64,000 nucleotides of DNA from Actinomycetes bacterium (GCA_029263055.1 JAJCYG010000095.1:1-64000), one strand, 5' to 3'; positions 1-10,625 are shown, numbered from the stretch's first letter. The notes: generated from the sequence alone by a model not told the origin. Made by a program: numbers and translations.

Positions 1-2523
1 TTAGGACTTAGTGTGGGATGTTTGCAAAATGATATGGATCCTGCCCAGCGCAAAGAAGAATATGGTTGCGACATTACTTACGGAACCAACAGTGAATATG
101 GATTTGATTATCTCCGCGACAATGGAATGGCCCGAAACGAAGAAGAACATGTGCAACGTGGCCATTTTTTCTCAATCATTGATGAAGTCGATTCTATTTT
201 AATTGATGAAGCGAGAACGCCTTTAATTATTTCAGGTCCTGCAGCAACCAGCACTCACCGTTACGACACACTTAAACCTTTAGTGAACAATCTTTTTCAC
301 CAACAAACGCTTTTGTGTAATCGGCTTATTAAAGAAGCTAAAGAATTGATTGATAAAGATAAGCAAAGTGAAGAGGGTGGCCGAAAACTTTATCAAGTTT
401 TTTTAGGCACGCCGAAACAAAAACTTTTAACTAAAATGTTAGAAAATCCTGATACACGTAAGCTTTTAGACCAAACCCAACTCTCTTTTATGGGAGACCT
501 TAAAGGGGGGGAGCTTGGTGAATTAAAAGAAGAGCTTTATTTTGCCATGGAAGAAAAGACTAAAGATGTTTCTTTAGGGGAGAAAGGGCGAGATTTATTA
601 AATCCAGAAGATAAAGATGAGTTTATTTTACCTGACCTAGTCGATAAACTTCAAACTATTGATCAACAAGAATCACTTTCTGATGAAGAGAAAGAAAAAC
701 AAAAACAAGCGATTCAAACAGCCTTTGAAGAGACAAGCCAAAAAATTCACAACTTAGATCAGCTGTTGCGCGCCTATGCTCTTTTTGAAAAAGATGTGGA
801 GTATGTGGTCTCTGAAAATAAAGTGATGATTGTGGATGAGTTTACGGGCCGTTTGATGCCAGGCCGTCGTTATTCAGATGGACTGCACCAAGCCTTAGAA
901 GCAAAAGAAGGGGTCCAAATCGAAAAAGAGACTCAAACTTACGCCACGATCACGATTCAAAACTATTTTCGTCTTTACGAAAAACTGTCAGGAATGACAG
1001 GAACGGCTGAAACTGAATCCAATGAGTTTCGAGATATTTATAAATTAGATGTGGTGGTGATTCCAGCTAACGAAGGGTTGCATCGTATAGACCATAATGA
1101 TGTGATTTACAAAACACGGCGTGAAAAGTTTAATGCGGTTGTTGAAGAAATTGCCCAAAAGCACAAAGAAGGGCGCCCTGTTTTAGTTGGAACAGTGAGT
1201 GTTGACAGTTCAGAGGTTTTGGCTCGCCTATTGAAACGAACAGGGGTTCCTCATAGCGTGTTGAATGCAAAGTACCATCAAGAAGAAGCTGAAATCGTGG
1301 CCTTTGCCGGCCGAGCGGGGCGGGTCACCATTGCAACCAACATGGCGGGTCGTGGAACTGATATTAAGCTGGGTGAAAACGTGGTGCCTTGCAAGCGTTG
1401 TGCTCTAGATAAAACAACGGAAGAGAAAAATTTTGGCTTACACATTATTGGAACAGAGCGCCATGAATCACGCCGAATTGATCGTCAGTTACGGGGTCGT
1501 TGTGCGCGACAAGGAGATCCAGGTTCCTCGAAATTCTATATTTCTTTAGAAGATGATTTGATGCGTCTCTTTGGTTCAGACCGTATCGCTAATGTGATGC
1601 AACGGATTGGAATTGAAGAAGGGCAAGACTTAACCCATCCACTTTTAAATCGTTCAATTGAAACCGCTCAAAAGCGTGTCGAAGAACGCAACTACTCGAT
1701 TCGGAAACACACGCTTAAGTATGACGATGTAATGAACAAACAACGCCAAGTTATTTATGATTTTCGTCGAGATATTCTTACCACAGAAAAACCACAAGAA
1801 ATTTTTGATTCGATTTTAGATGAAGTGTTAGATGAAAAAATAGATCTTTTTTGTCCCCAATCAACACATCGCGATGAGTGGGACTTTAATGGTTTGATTC
1901 AATGGATTAGACAAAACTTTCCTATCGGCATGACATTTGATTCCCTTGAAAAAGAAGCAAATGATCACGAAGAACTTTTTGAAATCCTTAAAAAGATCAT
2001 TGTTAAAGGATGGAAACAAAAAGAAGAAATAGAAGGCGAAGAAGGGATGCGCATGATTGAGCGTTACAGCATGCTAGCTATTGTTGACCGCTTATGGCGT
2101 GATCATCTTTATGGCATGGATGCGTTACGTGAAGGTGTGGTATTGCGTGCTTATGGTCAGACCGATCCGTTAATGGCTTACAAAAAAGAAGCGTTTGATA
2201 CTTTTTCTGAAATGATGGCAGATATTAAAGAGCAAATCCCACGTGCTGTTTTTTCAAGCACGCTCTCACCTGAAAAATTACAGGAATTTTTTGACAGTCA
2301 ACGCGCTCAAGAATACACGCACCGAGAAATTTCAGCTTTTGAAGTAGAAGGGGGAGCTGCGCCATCCCAGCCAAGTGAATCTGATTCAGTTGGAGCAATG
2401 CCACCTCAACGGACAACAGCTCCTGCTGTAGAACCGGTTCGCCGCGAAGCACCCAAAGTAGGACGTAATGAGCCTTGTCCTTGTGGAAGTGGTAAAAAAT
2501 TCAAAAAATGCTGCGGGCAATAA
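1..2523 (+). CDS. secA: Protein translocase ATPase SecA (5' end outside window)
   Basis: ATPase motor that drives preproteins through SecYEG. The frame is open from base 1, and its first residues (GLSVG, then [18 protein letters not shown]) are SecA motor-domain sequence from about residue 150 of a normal SecA, so roughly the first 150 residues, including Walker A, lie upstream. Visible are the [20 protein letters not shown] motif, the second nucleotide-binding fold ([36 protein letters not shown]) and a C-terminal zinc/SecB-binding tail with CxCxSGxxxxxCC. An extra block of about 130 residues (from about [10 protein letters not shown] to [11 protein letters not shown]) sits in the preprotein cross-linking region, as in Bacteroidetes/PVC-type SecA. 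The stop is 3 nt before lnt, suggesting an operon. Confidence 0.97.
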   Translation, partial: LGLSVGCLQNDMDPAQRKEEYGCDITYGTNSEYGFDYLRDNGMARNEEEHVQRGHFFSIIDEVDSILIDEARTPLIISGPAATSTHRYDTLKPLVNNLFHQQTLLCNRLIKEAKELIDKDKQSEEGGRKLYQVFLGTPKQKLLTKMLENPDTRKLLDQTQLSFMGDLKGGELGELKEELYFAMEEKTKDVSLGEKGRDLLNPEDKDEFILPDLVDKLQTIDQQESLSDEEKEKQKQAIQTAFEETSQKIHNLDQLLRAYALFEKDVEYVVSENKVMIVDEFTGRLMPGRRYSDGLHQALEAKEGVQIEKETQTYATITIQNYFRLYEKLSGMTGTAETESNEFRDIYKLDVVVIPANEGLHRIDHNDVIYKTRREKFNAVVEEIAQKHKEGRPVLVGTVSVDSSEVLARLLKRTGVPHSVLNAKYHQEEAEIVAFAGRAGRVTIATNMAGRGTDIKLGENVVPCKRCALDKTTEEKNFGLHIIGTERHESRRIDRQLRGRCARQGDPGSSKFYISLEDDLMRLFGSDRIANVMQRIGIEEGQDLTHPLLNRSIETAQKRVEERNYSIRKHTLKYDDVMNKQRQVIYDFRRDILTTEKPQEIFDSILDEVLDEKIDLFCPQSTHRDEWDFNGLIQWIRQNFPIGMTFDSLEKEANDHEELFEILKKIIVKGWKQKEEIEGEEGMRMIERYSMLAIVDRLWRDHLYGMDALREGVVLRAYGQTDPLMAYKKEAFDTFSEMMADIKEQIPRAVFSSTLSPEKLQEFFDSQRAQEYTHREISAFEVEGGAAPSQPSESDSVGAMPPQRTTAPAVEPVRREAPKVGRNEPCPCGSGKKFKKCCGQ

Positions 2524-2526
2524 CAG

Positions 2527-4149
2527 ATGCACTTAATCCTACTTGCGCTCTTTAGCGCATTGCTATTGGCTTTTTCATTTCCTAATGCAGGTATTTCTTC
2601 TCTTGCCTGGTTTGCATTGGTCCCTTATTTTTTTATCATCCAAGAAGTTAAAACAACCAAACAACTCTTAGGCTACACATTTTTGACAGGGTTTCTTTAT
2701 TATATTTCTTTGATGTATTGGCTCTTTTATATGGCCTCTTGGACATTGGAAACTTGGAGCACCTCCGCCGTTGTCGTCTTTTGTACGGTTTTATTATCTG
2801 CTATTTTGGCAGCGTTTTATTTCTTTGCCGCTTGGACTTGTTGGTTCTTTAGAAAGAAGATAGGGCTTTCATTTATTTGGACTTTTCCTGTTGTTTGGGT
2901 TGCGATTGAATATATTAAGAATCATCTCTTTACAGGATATCCTTGGGGGTTGATTGGCGTTTCTCAATACAAGTTCCTGCCTCTCATTCAAATCAGTGAA
3001 TGGACAGGTGTTTTTGGTGTCAGTTTTATTGTGGTGATGGCCAATGCCTTAATCTTTGAAGTGATCTATTCAGTTCAAGGCAAACGAAAATCTTTATCTT
3101 TATTAGAAGTTTCTGTGCCGATAGTTTTATTGGTTTCAGTTCTTTTTTATGGATTTAGTTTTTTCTATATTCCTAAAACATATAATCCAATGAAAGAGGT
3201 TGGCATTGAATCAACCGAAGCTCCGCTAGTGGTTCCAAAAAATAAAGATGAGCAAGAAGATGGACTTTCTGTTTCGTTAATTCAAGGAAATATTCCTCAA
3301 GATGTAAAGTGGAGTAACAAGCATGAAGATTATATACGCGATGAATACAGACGCTTGTCTTTAGAAGCGATTAAAAAAGATAAGACCGAACTTGTTATTT
3401 GGCCTGAAACAGCAATGCCAAGTTATTTACGTTTTGATGAACCTGGTCTAATCCTTTTATCTGAACTAATCAAAGGCTCTCAAATCCCTTTTTTAGTGGG
3501 TGCTTCAGACCAGCGCCAAGTTGTCAAAAAGAAGGGGGACAAAGAGTGGCTCAAAGTGGATTACTACAACACAGCTTTTCTTCTTGAACCCGGCAAAGGG
3601 TTTACCCAGCAATATAATAAAAGGCACTTAGTCCCATTTGGCGAATACATGCCTTGGTGGATTACTTCGTTACGCAGTCTTTCACCTTTAGCTGATGACT
3701 ATTCTCCCGGCAAAGGTTATACCGTTATTGATTTTAAATATCCTTTTTCTGTGGTGATTTGCTACGAAGACATTTTTCCTGATCTAGTGCGTCGATTTGT
3801 TAATGAAGGGGCAACTTGGCTTGTGAATATGACTAATGATGGATGGTTTCGAGACACCAGTGCGCCGATGCAACATTGTGCTCATTCAATATTTCGTTCC
3901 GTAGAAAATCGTGTTTGGATGGTGCGGTGCACCAATACAGGCGTTTCTTGTTTTATTAATCCTAAAGGAGAGATCGTGAGTACGGTCGAAGACGAAACAG
4001 GAAAAAATGTTTGGATTCCAGGAACGTTAACAGATAAAGTCTATCCTTTAAAAGAAAAGACATTTTACACAAAGTATGGCGATGTTTTTTCTTGGTCCAT
4101 GTTTTGTATCATCGGGTTGTTTTGTTGGCGTTTGAGGGAGAAAAAATGA
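2527..4149 (+). CDS. lnt: Apolipoprotein N-acyltransferase
   Basis: Adds the third acyl chain to the N-terminal cysteine of lipoproteins at the inner membrane, the last step before Lol-dependent export to the outer membrane. The N-terminal half is a run of membrane helices (about residues 1-215). A nitrilase-fold domain follows, with the catalytic triad visible as Glu294 (WPETAMP), Lys365 (NKRHLVPFGEYMP) and Cys412 (VVICYEDIFPD). A last helix follows at about 515-535. The length, 540 residues, is normal. It starts 3 nt after the secA stop, and its stop overlaps the prfB start as ATGA. It implies a diderm envelope together with lolC/lolD further on. Confidence 0.95.
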   Translation: MHLILLALFSALLLAFSFPNAGISSLAWFALVPYFFIIQEVKTTKQLLGYTFLTGFLYYISLMYWLFYMASWTLETWSTSAVVVFCTVLLSAILAAFYFFAAWTCWFFRKKIGLSFIWTFPVVWVAIEYIKNHLFTGYPWGLIGVSQYKFLPLIQISEWTGVFGVSFIVVMANALIFEVIYSVQGKRKSLSLLEVSVPIVLLVSVLFYGFSFFYIPKTYNPMKEVGIESTEAPLVVPKNKDEQEDGLSVSLIQGNIPQDVKWSNKHEDYIRDEYRRLSLEAIKKDKTELVIWPETAMPSYLRFDEPGLILLSELIKGSQIPFLVGASDQRQVVKKKGDKEWLKVDYYNTAFLLEPGKGFTQQYNKRHLVPFGEYMPWWITSLRSLSPLADDYSPGKGYTVIDFKYPFSVVICYEDIFPDLVRRFVNEGATWLVNMTNDGWFRDTSAPMQHCAHSIFRSVENRVWMVRCTNTGVSCFINPKGEIVSTVEDETGKNVWIPGTLTDKVYPLKEKTFYTKYGDVFSWSMFCIIGLFCWRLREKK

Positions 4150-5244
4150 GCGAATTTGAGCAAAAATTAAATGAACTTCAAGACCGATTGGCAAAAGCCA
4201 GGAGGTATCTTTGACCTCGAAACAAAAGAAGCTAAAATTCAAGAGCTAGAAAAGATTGTGGCTCAGCCAGATTTTTGGAATGACAATGAAAAGGCTCGAG
4301 ACGTTTTATCTAAAGTGACTGAGCTAAAAACATGGGTCACGCCTTGCTTAGAATTGACTAAAGGCTTATCAGACATCAAAGACCTTCTTGAAATGATGGA
4401 AGGGGATGATCCGCAGCTTCTCAAAGATTTGCAAACCGAACTAGACCTTCAAGAAAAGGCATTGGGTCAAATTGAATTCAAAGCCATGCTCGGCGGCCCC
4501 CAAGATAAATCAGATGCGATTATCAGTATTAATGCTGGAGCGGGTGGAACAGAATCATGTGATTGGGCAGAGATGTTGTTTCGTCTTTATTCGCGTTGGG
4601 CAGAACTTCACAATTTTTCTATACAAGTTTTTGACATCCTTTCTGGAGAAGAAGCTGGTATTAAGAGCGTCACCTTTTTAGTTAAAGGGGATTTTGCTTA
4701 TGGGTATTTAAAAGCCGAAAGAGGCGTTCACCGTTTGGTTCGACTCTCTCCATTTGATTCCAATAACCGGCGCCACACATCGTTTGCTTCATTAGATTCC
4801 ATTCCTCAAGTTGAAGACAGTATTGAAATTGAGATTGATGATAAAGATTTGCGTATTGATACCTATCGCGCAAGTGGAGCAGGTGGACAGCATGTGAACA
4901 AAACTGATTCAGCTGTGCGTATCACCCATATGCCAACCGGTATTGTGGTGCAATGTCAAAATGATCGCTCGCAAATTAAAAACCGTGCCACTTCAATGAA
5001 GCTTTTGCGTGCACGACTCTATGAATTGCAACAACGCAAAAAAGAAGAAGCGTTGCAAAAAGAGTATGGCACCAAAGACAAAATCGAGTGGGGCAGTCAG
5101 ATCCGTTCGTATGTGCTGCATCCCTATAATATGGTTAAAGATCATCGTACGAATGTAGAGACAAGTAATACCTCGGCTGTATTAGATGGAGATATTGACC
5201 GTTTTATTGAGGCCTATTTAAAAAGCATAGCCTCTAAAAAATAG
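4146..5244 (+). CDS. prfB: Peptide chain release factor 2 (programmed +1 frameshift)
   Basis: Class I release factor for UAA and UGA. Translation starts at ATG 4146 (overlapping the lnt stop) and runs 22 codons to an in-frame TGA at 4212-4214. A +1 shift at CTT continues in the frame beginning GAC at 4213 and ends at 5244, giving 365 residues, the usual RF2 length. Visible are the stop-recognition motif SPF (RLSPFDSNNRRHTS), typical of RF2 rather than RF1, and the peptidyl-hydrolysis motif GGQ at about residues 246-248. A separate in-frame ATG at 4171 would give a shorter product lacking the natural N-terminus and is not the real start. Confidence 0.96.
4200..4215 (+). promoter_or_regulatory. 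prfB programmed +1 frameshift site
   Basis: An internal Shine-Dalgarno AGGAGG (4200-4205) lies 3 nt before the slippery codon CTT followed by TGA C. This is the classical RF2 autoregulation signal: low RF2 lets the ribosome pause at UGA and slip +1 from CUU to UUU. It also shows that UGA is a functional stop in this organism. Confidence 0.95.
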
Positions 5245-5254
5245 ATGTTTTTTC

Positions 5255-5283
5255 TTGCCAAAACTTTAAAATTCGACTATAAA
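5255..5283 (+). promoter_or_regulatory. Putative sigma70 promoter of the exported GlpX-like gene
   Basis: TTGCCA (5255-5260), a 17-nt spacer and TATAAA (5278-5283), followed about 50 nt later by the ATG of the next gene. It separates that gene from the secA-lnt-prfB group. Confidence 0.55.
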
Positions 5284-5332
5284 TTATTCTTGTTTTTAGA
5301 CGGGACTCTAAAACAATAAAATGAGAAAATAG

Positions 5333-6736
5333 ATGGTCAAAAAAAGATCTATATTTTTAATCCCGCTTTTATTTGTTTCATTTATTCATACCCCCTTTCT
5401 ATCTTTAAATACCCTTGCACCTGTAACAGAAGTTGATGAATTAGTTTATGACATGTTTGAACCGATTGAGCCTCCAGCTGAATTGCGTTCAGAATTTAGT
5501 TTTGTGGATGAAGCCACGCGCCAAACAGCGGTGGGTGTGGTTGAAGCAGGGCTCAGAGGTAAAGCATTAGGACTTCCTAAAAAAGAAGCTGAGTCGGTCA
5601 AAGATGAGGCTGACAGCTTGGCAAAAACAGTTTTTCAACAAGTGGTTCTTGATCGAAACGTTCAAATGCATGTCTTAGCCAGCGAAGGTGGAGGCCGAGA
5701 TGAGGTTGAAAATAGTTTTATGGCAGGAGATGTGATTGGTGAAGGTAAAGAGATACATGTTAACAGTGATGTGATTGAGGGCACCAATGATTTTGCTTCT
5801 GGCAATGATGGTCGAGCTTTTATAGAGATTGATGATTCGGTGGCTGGTGCGATGTCTGTTGCTGTTTCAGGAGACGCTATTAAATCTTTGGGTGCGGCGC
5901 CTGATATTTATGCCGACCTTTTTATGTCTAAAGTTCCTGCTGATAAAGCAGATCAATGGAGAAAAATAGATCTGGATCCTAATGATTTAGGTTTAAGAGG
6001 TGAAGAGCGTGTTTATATAAAATGGCGCTTAAGCGAGTTGGCTTTTTTAAATGGTCTTTCTTTAAATGATTTAGAAGTGGTGATTATGGAACGTGAAAGA
6101 GAGACCGATCGTTTAGAAGCTTTAAGGCAAATTCAAAGCGAATACCCTGGTTTTCAAATCACTTTAATTGGAGATGGAACGGTTGCGCACGCTTTACTCG
6201 CGGCATTAGGTAGAAAAGAAGGAAAGCATAAAGTTGTTTGGACCGTCGCTGCTGCCCCTGAAAGTTTTATGAATTTAGCGATTGCAGGTGCGCTAAAAAA
6301 ACAAGGTGCGATTGGTGGATTGCGCATCATAAGCCCTTTGATTAATGATTCAGAGGAAGGTGAAGGAACAGCCAAAAGCCATGCATGGCGTTTTAATTTT
6401 CCAGAATCATTAAAAGAAGAGATTCGAAAATTAAGAAAAGATCAAGGGGATGCAGAAGCCATTATAAAAGGAGAGAAAGTTTTCACCATTCATGACGTCA
6501 AAGGGGATGTGGATGGGGCTTTTGCCTTTATTACAGATAGTGGTGTTTTTAGGCGCCGGGGTGTGAGTACCAATGGAGTGCATCAAGTTGATTCATTAAG
6601 AATTTTGTCTCAAAATGGGGCTGGATATGCCTGGATTGAGTCTAAGAGAGTGGGATTAGGTGTTTTAGAACATATTGAGAATAAAGGAGTTATAACATTT
6701 CTAGAAGGGGGTGCTGTATTCGAAAAGGCTATTTAA
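5333..6736 (+). CDS. Exported class II fructose-1,6-bisphosphatase (GlpX)-like protein
   Basis: 467 residues with an N-terminal signal-type leader (basic MVKKR, then hydrophobic to about residue 27). The rest follows the order of class II fructose-bisphosphatase/sedoheptulose-bisphosphatase (GlpX). SEGGGRDE sits where GlpX has GEGExDEAP, DVIEGTND where it has DPIEGT, PDIYADLF where it has PDxYMxKL, then LIGDGTVAHALLAAL for the DGD segment, and AAAPESF where it has GGAPEG. The key Asp and Glu are kept, but the surrounding residues are degenerate and the leader is not seen in GlpX. Function is uncertain: it could be an exported phosphatase or a repurposed binding protein. The start ATG has only a weak Shine-Dalgarno. 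Confidence 0.6.
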   Translation: MVKKRSIFLIPLLFVSFIHTPFLSLNTLAPVTEVDELVYDMFEPIEPPAELRSEFSFVDEATRQTAVGVVEAGLRGKALGLPKKEAESVKDEADSLAKTVFQQVVLDRNVQMHVLASEGGGRDEVENSFMAGDVIGEGKEIHVNSDVIEGTNDFASGNDGRAFIEIDDSVAGAMSVAVSGDAIKSLGAAPDIYADLFMSKVPADKADQWRKIDLDPNDLGLRGEERVYIKWRLSELAFLNGLSLNDLEVVIMERERETDRLEALRQIQSEYPGFQITLIGDGTVAHALLAALGRKEGKHKVVWTVAAAPESFMNLAIAGALKKQGAIGGLRIISPLINDSEEGEGTAKSHAWRFNFPESLKEEIRKLRKDQGDAEAIIKGEKVFTIHDVKGDVDGAFAFITDSGVFRRRGVSTNGVHQVDSLRILSQNGAGYAWIESKRVGLGVLEHIENKGVITFLEGGAVFEKAI

Positions 6737-6824
6737 AGTCAATGTTTGACAAACAGTTGTTACTGTGGTAAATAGTTAGTAGTGCAGTTGATAAAGAATA
6801 TAGTTAAAAAAATACGAAATAGTG

Positions 6825-6853
6825 TTGACAAACTTGTGTATAGATGTTAAATT
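6825..6853 (+). promoter_or_regulatory. Putative sigma70 promoter of the 1227-residue exported protein
   Basis: TTGACA at 6825-6830, then TTAAAT or TAAATT at 6847-6853 (16-17 nt spacing). A strong Shine-Dalgarno (GGAGGAG at 6927-6933) follows about 10 nt before ATG 6942. The leader would be about 80 nt. Confidence 0.5.
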
Positions 6854-6941
6854 GTGACTTCGCTTTAAAATCAAGAACCATATTAGAGCGATATTTGAAA
6901 AGCAATGAGCATTGCTTAGAACAAACGGAGGAGATGTAAAA

Positions 6942-9900
6942 ATGAATATTTTAAATAAAAAGAAAATGTGGGTGAAGGTCGTCGCCCTCACATTAGTTCA
7001 ATCTTTCCTAGGGTGGAATGCTGCGAGTGCGGCTGTTTCAGACAGAAGCATGTGGCAACAAAGAGGCAAAGTTTCACAGATAGGGACCAGTGTGTCTTCT
7101 AACGCTTTGGCGCAAGAAACACTCGAAAAGGGTCTATTTGCTGAATACTTTGTTCCTGAAAATTCAGGAACTATCAATGAGTTCTGGGTACCAAAAGGAA
7201 TGGATAAAAAAGCTCTTTCCTCCTCCAAGCTTTTAATCCACGTCCGTGATGCTCATTGTAACTACGAAGCCCAAGGAAATATCGCAAACATCATTAATAA
7301 CTTTGTGAAATCAAATAGTCTTTCTTTTGTCTCTGTTGAAGGGACTGAAGGAACAATTGATTATTCATTATTAAATGCATTTCCAGACTACGAAGTTCGT
7401 GGAAAAGTTTCAGATGCATTCATGAAGCTAGGGCGTTTGAGTGGTGCTGAATACGCTAACATCAATACCAAACAAGGGTTTGACTTATTTGGTGCTGAAG
7501 ATATGGCCGTATACAATAGCAACTTAAACAACTTCCGTAAGACATTGTCTTACAAAAAAGAAGGTGTTGAGTTTGTTAGCCAAATCAAAGATGCTTTAGA
7601 AACATTAAAAGCTAATATGTACACACCAGAGCTTAAAGAGCTCGAAGAGATGTCTTCTTTATATAACAACCGAGAAATCTCTTTTGTGGACTATTGCCAA
7701 TATCTTTATAACTTGCCAGCTGCTTCTAAAGTGCGCAGTGGTTATAAAAACTTTGCCTTGCTCATGGAAGCTGTTCGTGTGCAAGATTTGATTGATTTTT
7801 CACAAATCGATAGCGAAAAAACCGACTTGGTTAATGAGTTGGCTCGTAGCGTGGTTCGTGAAGAATTAAGTACACTAAGCCAAGCAACTATTGATTTTCG
7901 TCGTGGAAAATTATCTACAGCGAAATATTATCAAATGCTTGAAAACCTAGCACAAGACGCAGACCTAGATATGGCAGCATATAAAAACTTGCGTCCTTAC
8001 ATGGTTTACTTAAATGTGTATGAGCAAATTGATAGTGCAGAACTTTTTCAAGAAAAAGAAACATTAGAAGCAGAAGTCAAACGTGGTCTGTTTAAAAACT
8101 TAGACCAAGCTCGTTTGGACAAGCTTTCTAAAAATGCAGAAATCTTAGAAAAAATCTTTTCAGTTCGTTTAACCAACGCTGACTTAGCTTATTTTCAAGA
8201 TTTCCGTACTGATTTTACTGCTTGGGAATTCAAAAGCTTTATTCAAGAGCAAGCTCCTAAGTACAACTTAACTTTTAACATTGATTACGCTAAAGACCCA
8301 ATTGATGTGTATCTACCTAAGTTGGAAGCTTTCTACATGGAAGCTAAAACACGTGATAACATTTTAGTCGAAAACGCAATGGCTCAAATGGATCTCGAAG
8401 GTAAAAACGTCGGTGTCTTGGTTTCTGGTGGTTTCCACACAGCAGGGATTACTTCTTATGCAAGAAGCCGTAACATCCCTTACATGGTGGTCACACCTCG
8501 AATCTTACGTGAAGATGTGAACAACCCTTACTTAAACTTAATCGGTGGCGAATTGTTGCCTGTTGAGAAAATTCTAGAAGGGGATTTCCAATTTAGTTTG
8601 TCGGTTCCTATTAATGCCGGCCAAACAACTGATTCTATCGGAATCGCCCAAGCAAGTGATCCTGCTGCTTCTCCAGATTTAACAGAAGGTTGGATTACAT
8701 TGGCTCAAGCAAATGGACTTTTTGCTAATGGAGCAATTCCTACTAGAGGGACTATTGCAAATATTCCAGTTGTCTACAGTGGGAGTGAAGCAGATGGGTA
8801 TGTTGTTGTGACAAGTACTAACAACCAAGCTGCTTTAATAACTGCTTTAGATAGTGCTAGTGTTCAATATGGTGAGACAGCAACATTTGCAGATGCTTCT
8901 GCAACACCTGCTTCTGGTGCGTTAAAAGGTATTGTTTCTAATGCATCTAAAACTGCGTTGGCAAAGCAAGATGCAAATGTGGTTGCTGATTCAATTGAAG
9001 CTTTAATTAAGGGTAAAGGAAGTTTAGCTGAGTTTTTAACTGCAGTTGATGCAGCAGCTAAAGCATTTCCAATTCCTCAAGCAGGAAAAGATGGAATTGG
9101 TGCGATCGAAGTTCGTAGCGCAAAAAATGTGGCTGACTATCCTTATCCATCTATTCCACAACCAGAAAATGATCAAGCTTTAGTGGATCAACACGAAGTA
9201 GTGATCAGTAATGGTAAAGTGGTTACAGGTGGTTTGACTGTTGCCTTGGCTGCAGCTAGAGCCACTTTAAATGACTCAAATGCAATTAAATTGTTAGCCG
9301 GTAAATTAGCTCATGATGCGTATGAGTTAGACCTTATTAGCAAGGCACCTGCAGATGCAGATCCTCAAGAGGTTGCTGATGCAGCACATGCCAAAGCAGT
9401 TGCTGATGTTGATGACGTTGTTTTAAGAGATTTAGGTATTACAGGCGTAGATAACTTAGCTGCTCTAGGTTCGTTCCTAGACGGAAGTCCTTCTAATGAA
9501 GCTTTTGTTGCAGCTAATGCAACATTGGCTACTGCTGCAGATGCTTTTTCAAAAGATCCATCTGAAGCAAATGCTGTGAAAGTCTTCTTTGCTGAAGTGG
9601 CACTTCGTAGTGTGGCTACAGATACTTCTGTTAAAGATATCTTAGCTCAAGAAGATCCTGCAATTATCGCTCAAGCTTTAGCAATTGCTGCTCCTACAGG
9701 TGTGGCTGGTTTGAGTGCAGCTAGAAACCTCTTAATCACTGAAGCTGTTGCGCCAGCTATTGGACAAACAGTGAGTGGAATTGAAGTTCCTGCTGAAGCC
9801 TTTGAAATCCTAGAAGAAAAAGGTGGAGTTTCCTTGGTTATCAGTGCTGACATCGCAGGTTCAGCAGCCCGTGCGGCAATTTATACAGCAGCTTTAACTG

Positions 9901-10625
9901 AAGGTGCTGATGCTGTGGAAGCGTTGACTGAAGTCGATGGGAAGCCTGTTACGGTTTCTTCTTATACCTCTGGTGATGCTAAGATCTTAGTGGTTGAAGC
10001 TAAAATAGATGATGAGAATGCAAAAGCCGTTGCTGGTCTTAAACTCCAATATGATGCGGTGGCAGCTGCTGCGGCTCAAGCAGATGCAGATGGCTTTATT
10101 GTGATCAATACAAGTGATGCCACAAATGCTGAATCTATTGCAGCTGTTGTGATCGGAGCAACCACCGTTACACGTGGAACAACAACGATCAAAATTGCAT
10201 TGCAAGCTGGAGAGAATAAAATTGAAATTAGAAATCAACTTTTGGCAGCGGGTGTGACTGCTGAGCAAATCGTTGAAGAAGAGGTTATTTCTGACGATGC
10301 ACGTCGAGTTCACATTACATCTAAACCTGAAGAGGTAACAACATCAGACCGAGTCAGTGTCTTGAAAGTTGAGCCAGCTTCTGGTAAGAATGCGGTTCGT
10401 TATGATGCTGCTCTTCCTTTGGCTGCCTTAATGGTGACATCAACAAGTGCTGCTGATTTGGCTAATGTTAGAGGCTTAGTGGTCAGTTTGTTGGGTCAAA
10501 TGGGAATTACAGCAGCTGAACAAGTTGAGTCCTTTTTGAAAAATCCATTTAATGGGGCATTGAGTTTACCTGCTCAACCATTGAATATTAATCTCTTGTC
10601 AATTAAGTTGGCGATTGCTGCTTAA
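6942..10625 (+). CDS. Large exported protein, TIKI/ChaN-like N-terminal region and Ala-rich C-terminal half
   Basis: 1227 residues, unrecognised as a named gene. ATG 6942 is chosen because it has a good Shine-Dalgarno (GGAGG) and gives a clean Sec signal peptide (MNILNKKKMWVKV..., cleavage near AASAA). The upstream in-frame start at 6912 has neither. Residues about 70-560 form one domain with conserved-looking D-x-H (HVRDAHCNYEAQ), E-G-x-E-G (SVEGTEG) and GGFHT near its end (VGVLVSGGFHTAG). This spacing recalls the TIKI/TraB/ChaN/EreA metal-dependent superfamily; that is inference. Residues about 580-1227 are very rich in Ala, Val, Asp and Thr with few aromatics or cysteines, like an extended surface or adhesin-type region. 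It is a single gene closed by a strong terminator. Confidence 0.75.
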   Translation: MNILNKKKMWVKVVALTLVQSFLGWNAASAAVSDRSMWQQRGKVSQIGTSVSSNALAQETLEKGLFAEYFVPENSGTINEFWVPKGMDKKALSSSKLLIHVRDAHCNYEAQGNIANIINNFVKSNSLSFVSVEGTEGTIDYSLLNAFPDYEVRGKVSDAFMKLGRLSGAEYANINTKQGFDLFGAEDMAVYNSNLNNFRKTLSYKKEGVEFVSQIKDALETLKANMYTPELKELEEMSSLYNNREISFVDYCQYLYNLPAASKVRSGYKNFALLMEAVRVQDLIDFSQIDSEKTDLVNELARSVVREELSTLSQATIDFRRGKLSTAKYYQMLENLAQDADLDMAAYKNLRPYMVYLNVYEQIDSAELFQEKETLEAEVKRGLFKNLDQARLDKLSKNAEILEKIFSVRLTNADLAYFQDFRTDFTAWEFKSFIQEQAPKYNLTFNIDYAKDPIDVYLPKLEAFYMEAKTRDNILVENAMAQMDLEGKNVGVLVSGGFHTAGITSYARSRNIPYMVVTPRILREDVNNPYLNLIGGELLPVEKILEGDFQFSLSVPINAGQTTDSIGIAQASDPAASPDLTEGWITLAQANGLFANGAIPTRGTIANIPVVYSGSEADGYVVVTSTNNQAALITALDSASVQYGETATFADASATPASGALKGIVSNASKTALAKQDANVVADSIEALIKGKGSLAEFLTAVDAAAKAFPIPQAGKDGIGAIEVRSAKNVADYPYPSIPQPENDQALVDQHEVVISNGKVVTGGLTVALAAARATLNDSNAIKLLAGKLAHDAYELDLISKAPADADPQEVADAAHAKAVADVDDVVLRDLGITGVDNLAALGSFLDGSPSNEAFVAANATLATAADAFSKDPSEANAVKVFFAEVALRSVATDTSVKDILAQEDPAIIAQALAIAAPTGVAGLSAARNLLITEAVAPAIGQTVSGIEVPAEAFEILEEKGGVSLVISADIAGSAARAAIYTAALTEGADAVEALTEVDGKPVTVSSYTSGDAKILVVEAKIDDENAKAVAGLKLQYDAVAAAAAQADADGFIVINTSDATNAESIAAVVIGATTVTRGTTTIKIALQAGENKIEIRNQLLAAGVTAEQIVEEEVISDDARRVHITSKPEEVTTSDRVSVLKVEPASGKNAVRYDAALPLAALMVTSTSAADLANVRGLVVSLLGQMGITAAEQVESFLKNPFNGALSLPAQPLNINLLSIKLAIAA

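Noticed and set aside
4171..4212. ATG 4171 as the prfB start
   Set aside because: It bypasses the canonical frameshift and the conserved N-terminus encoded from ATG 4146.
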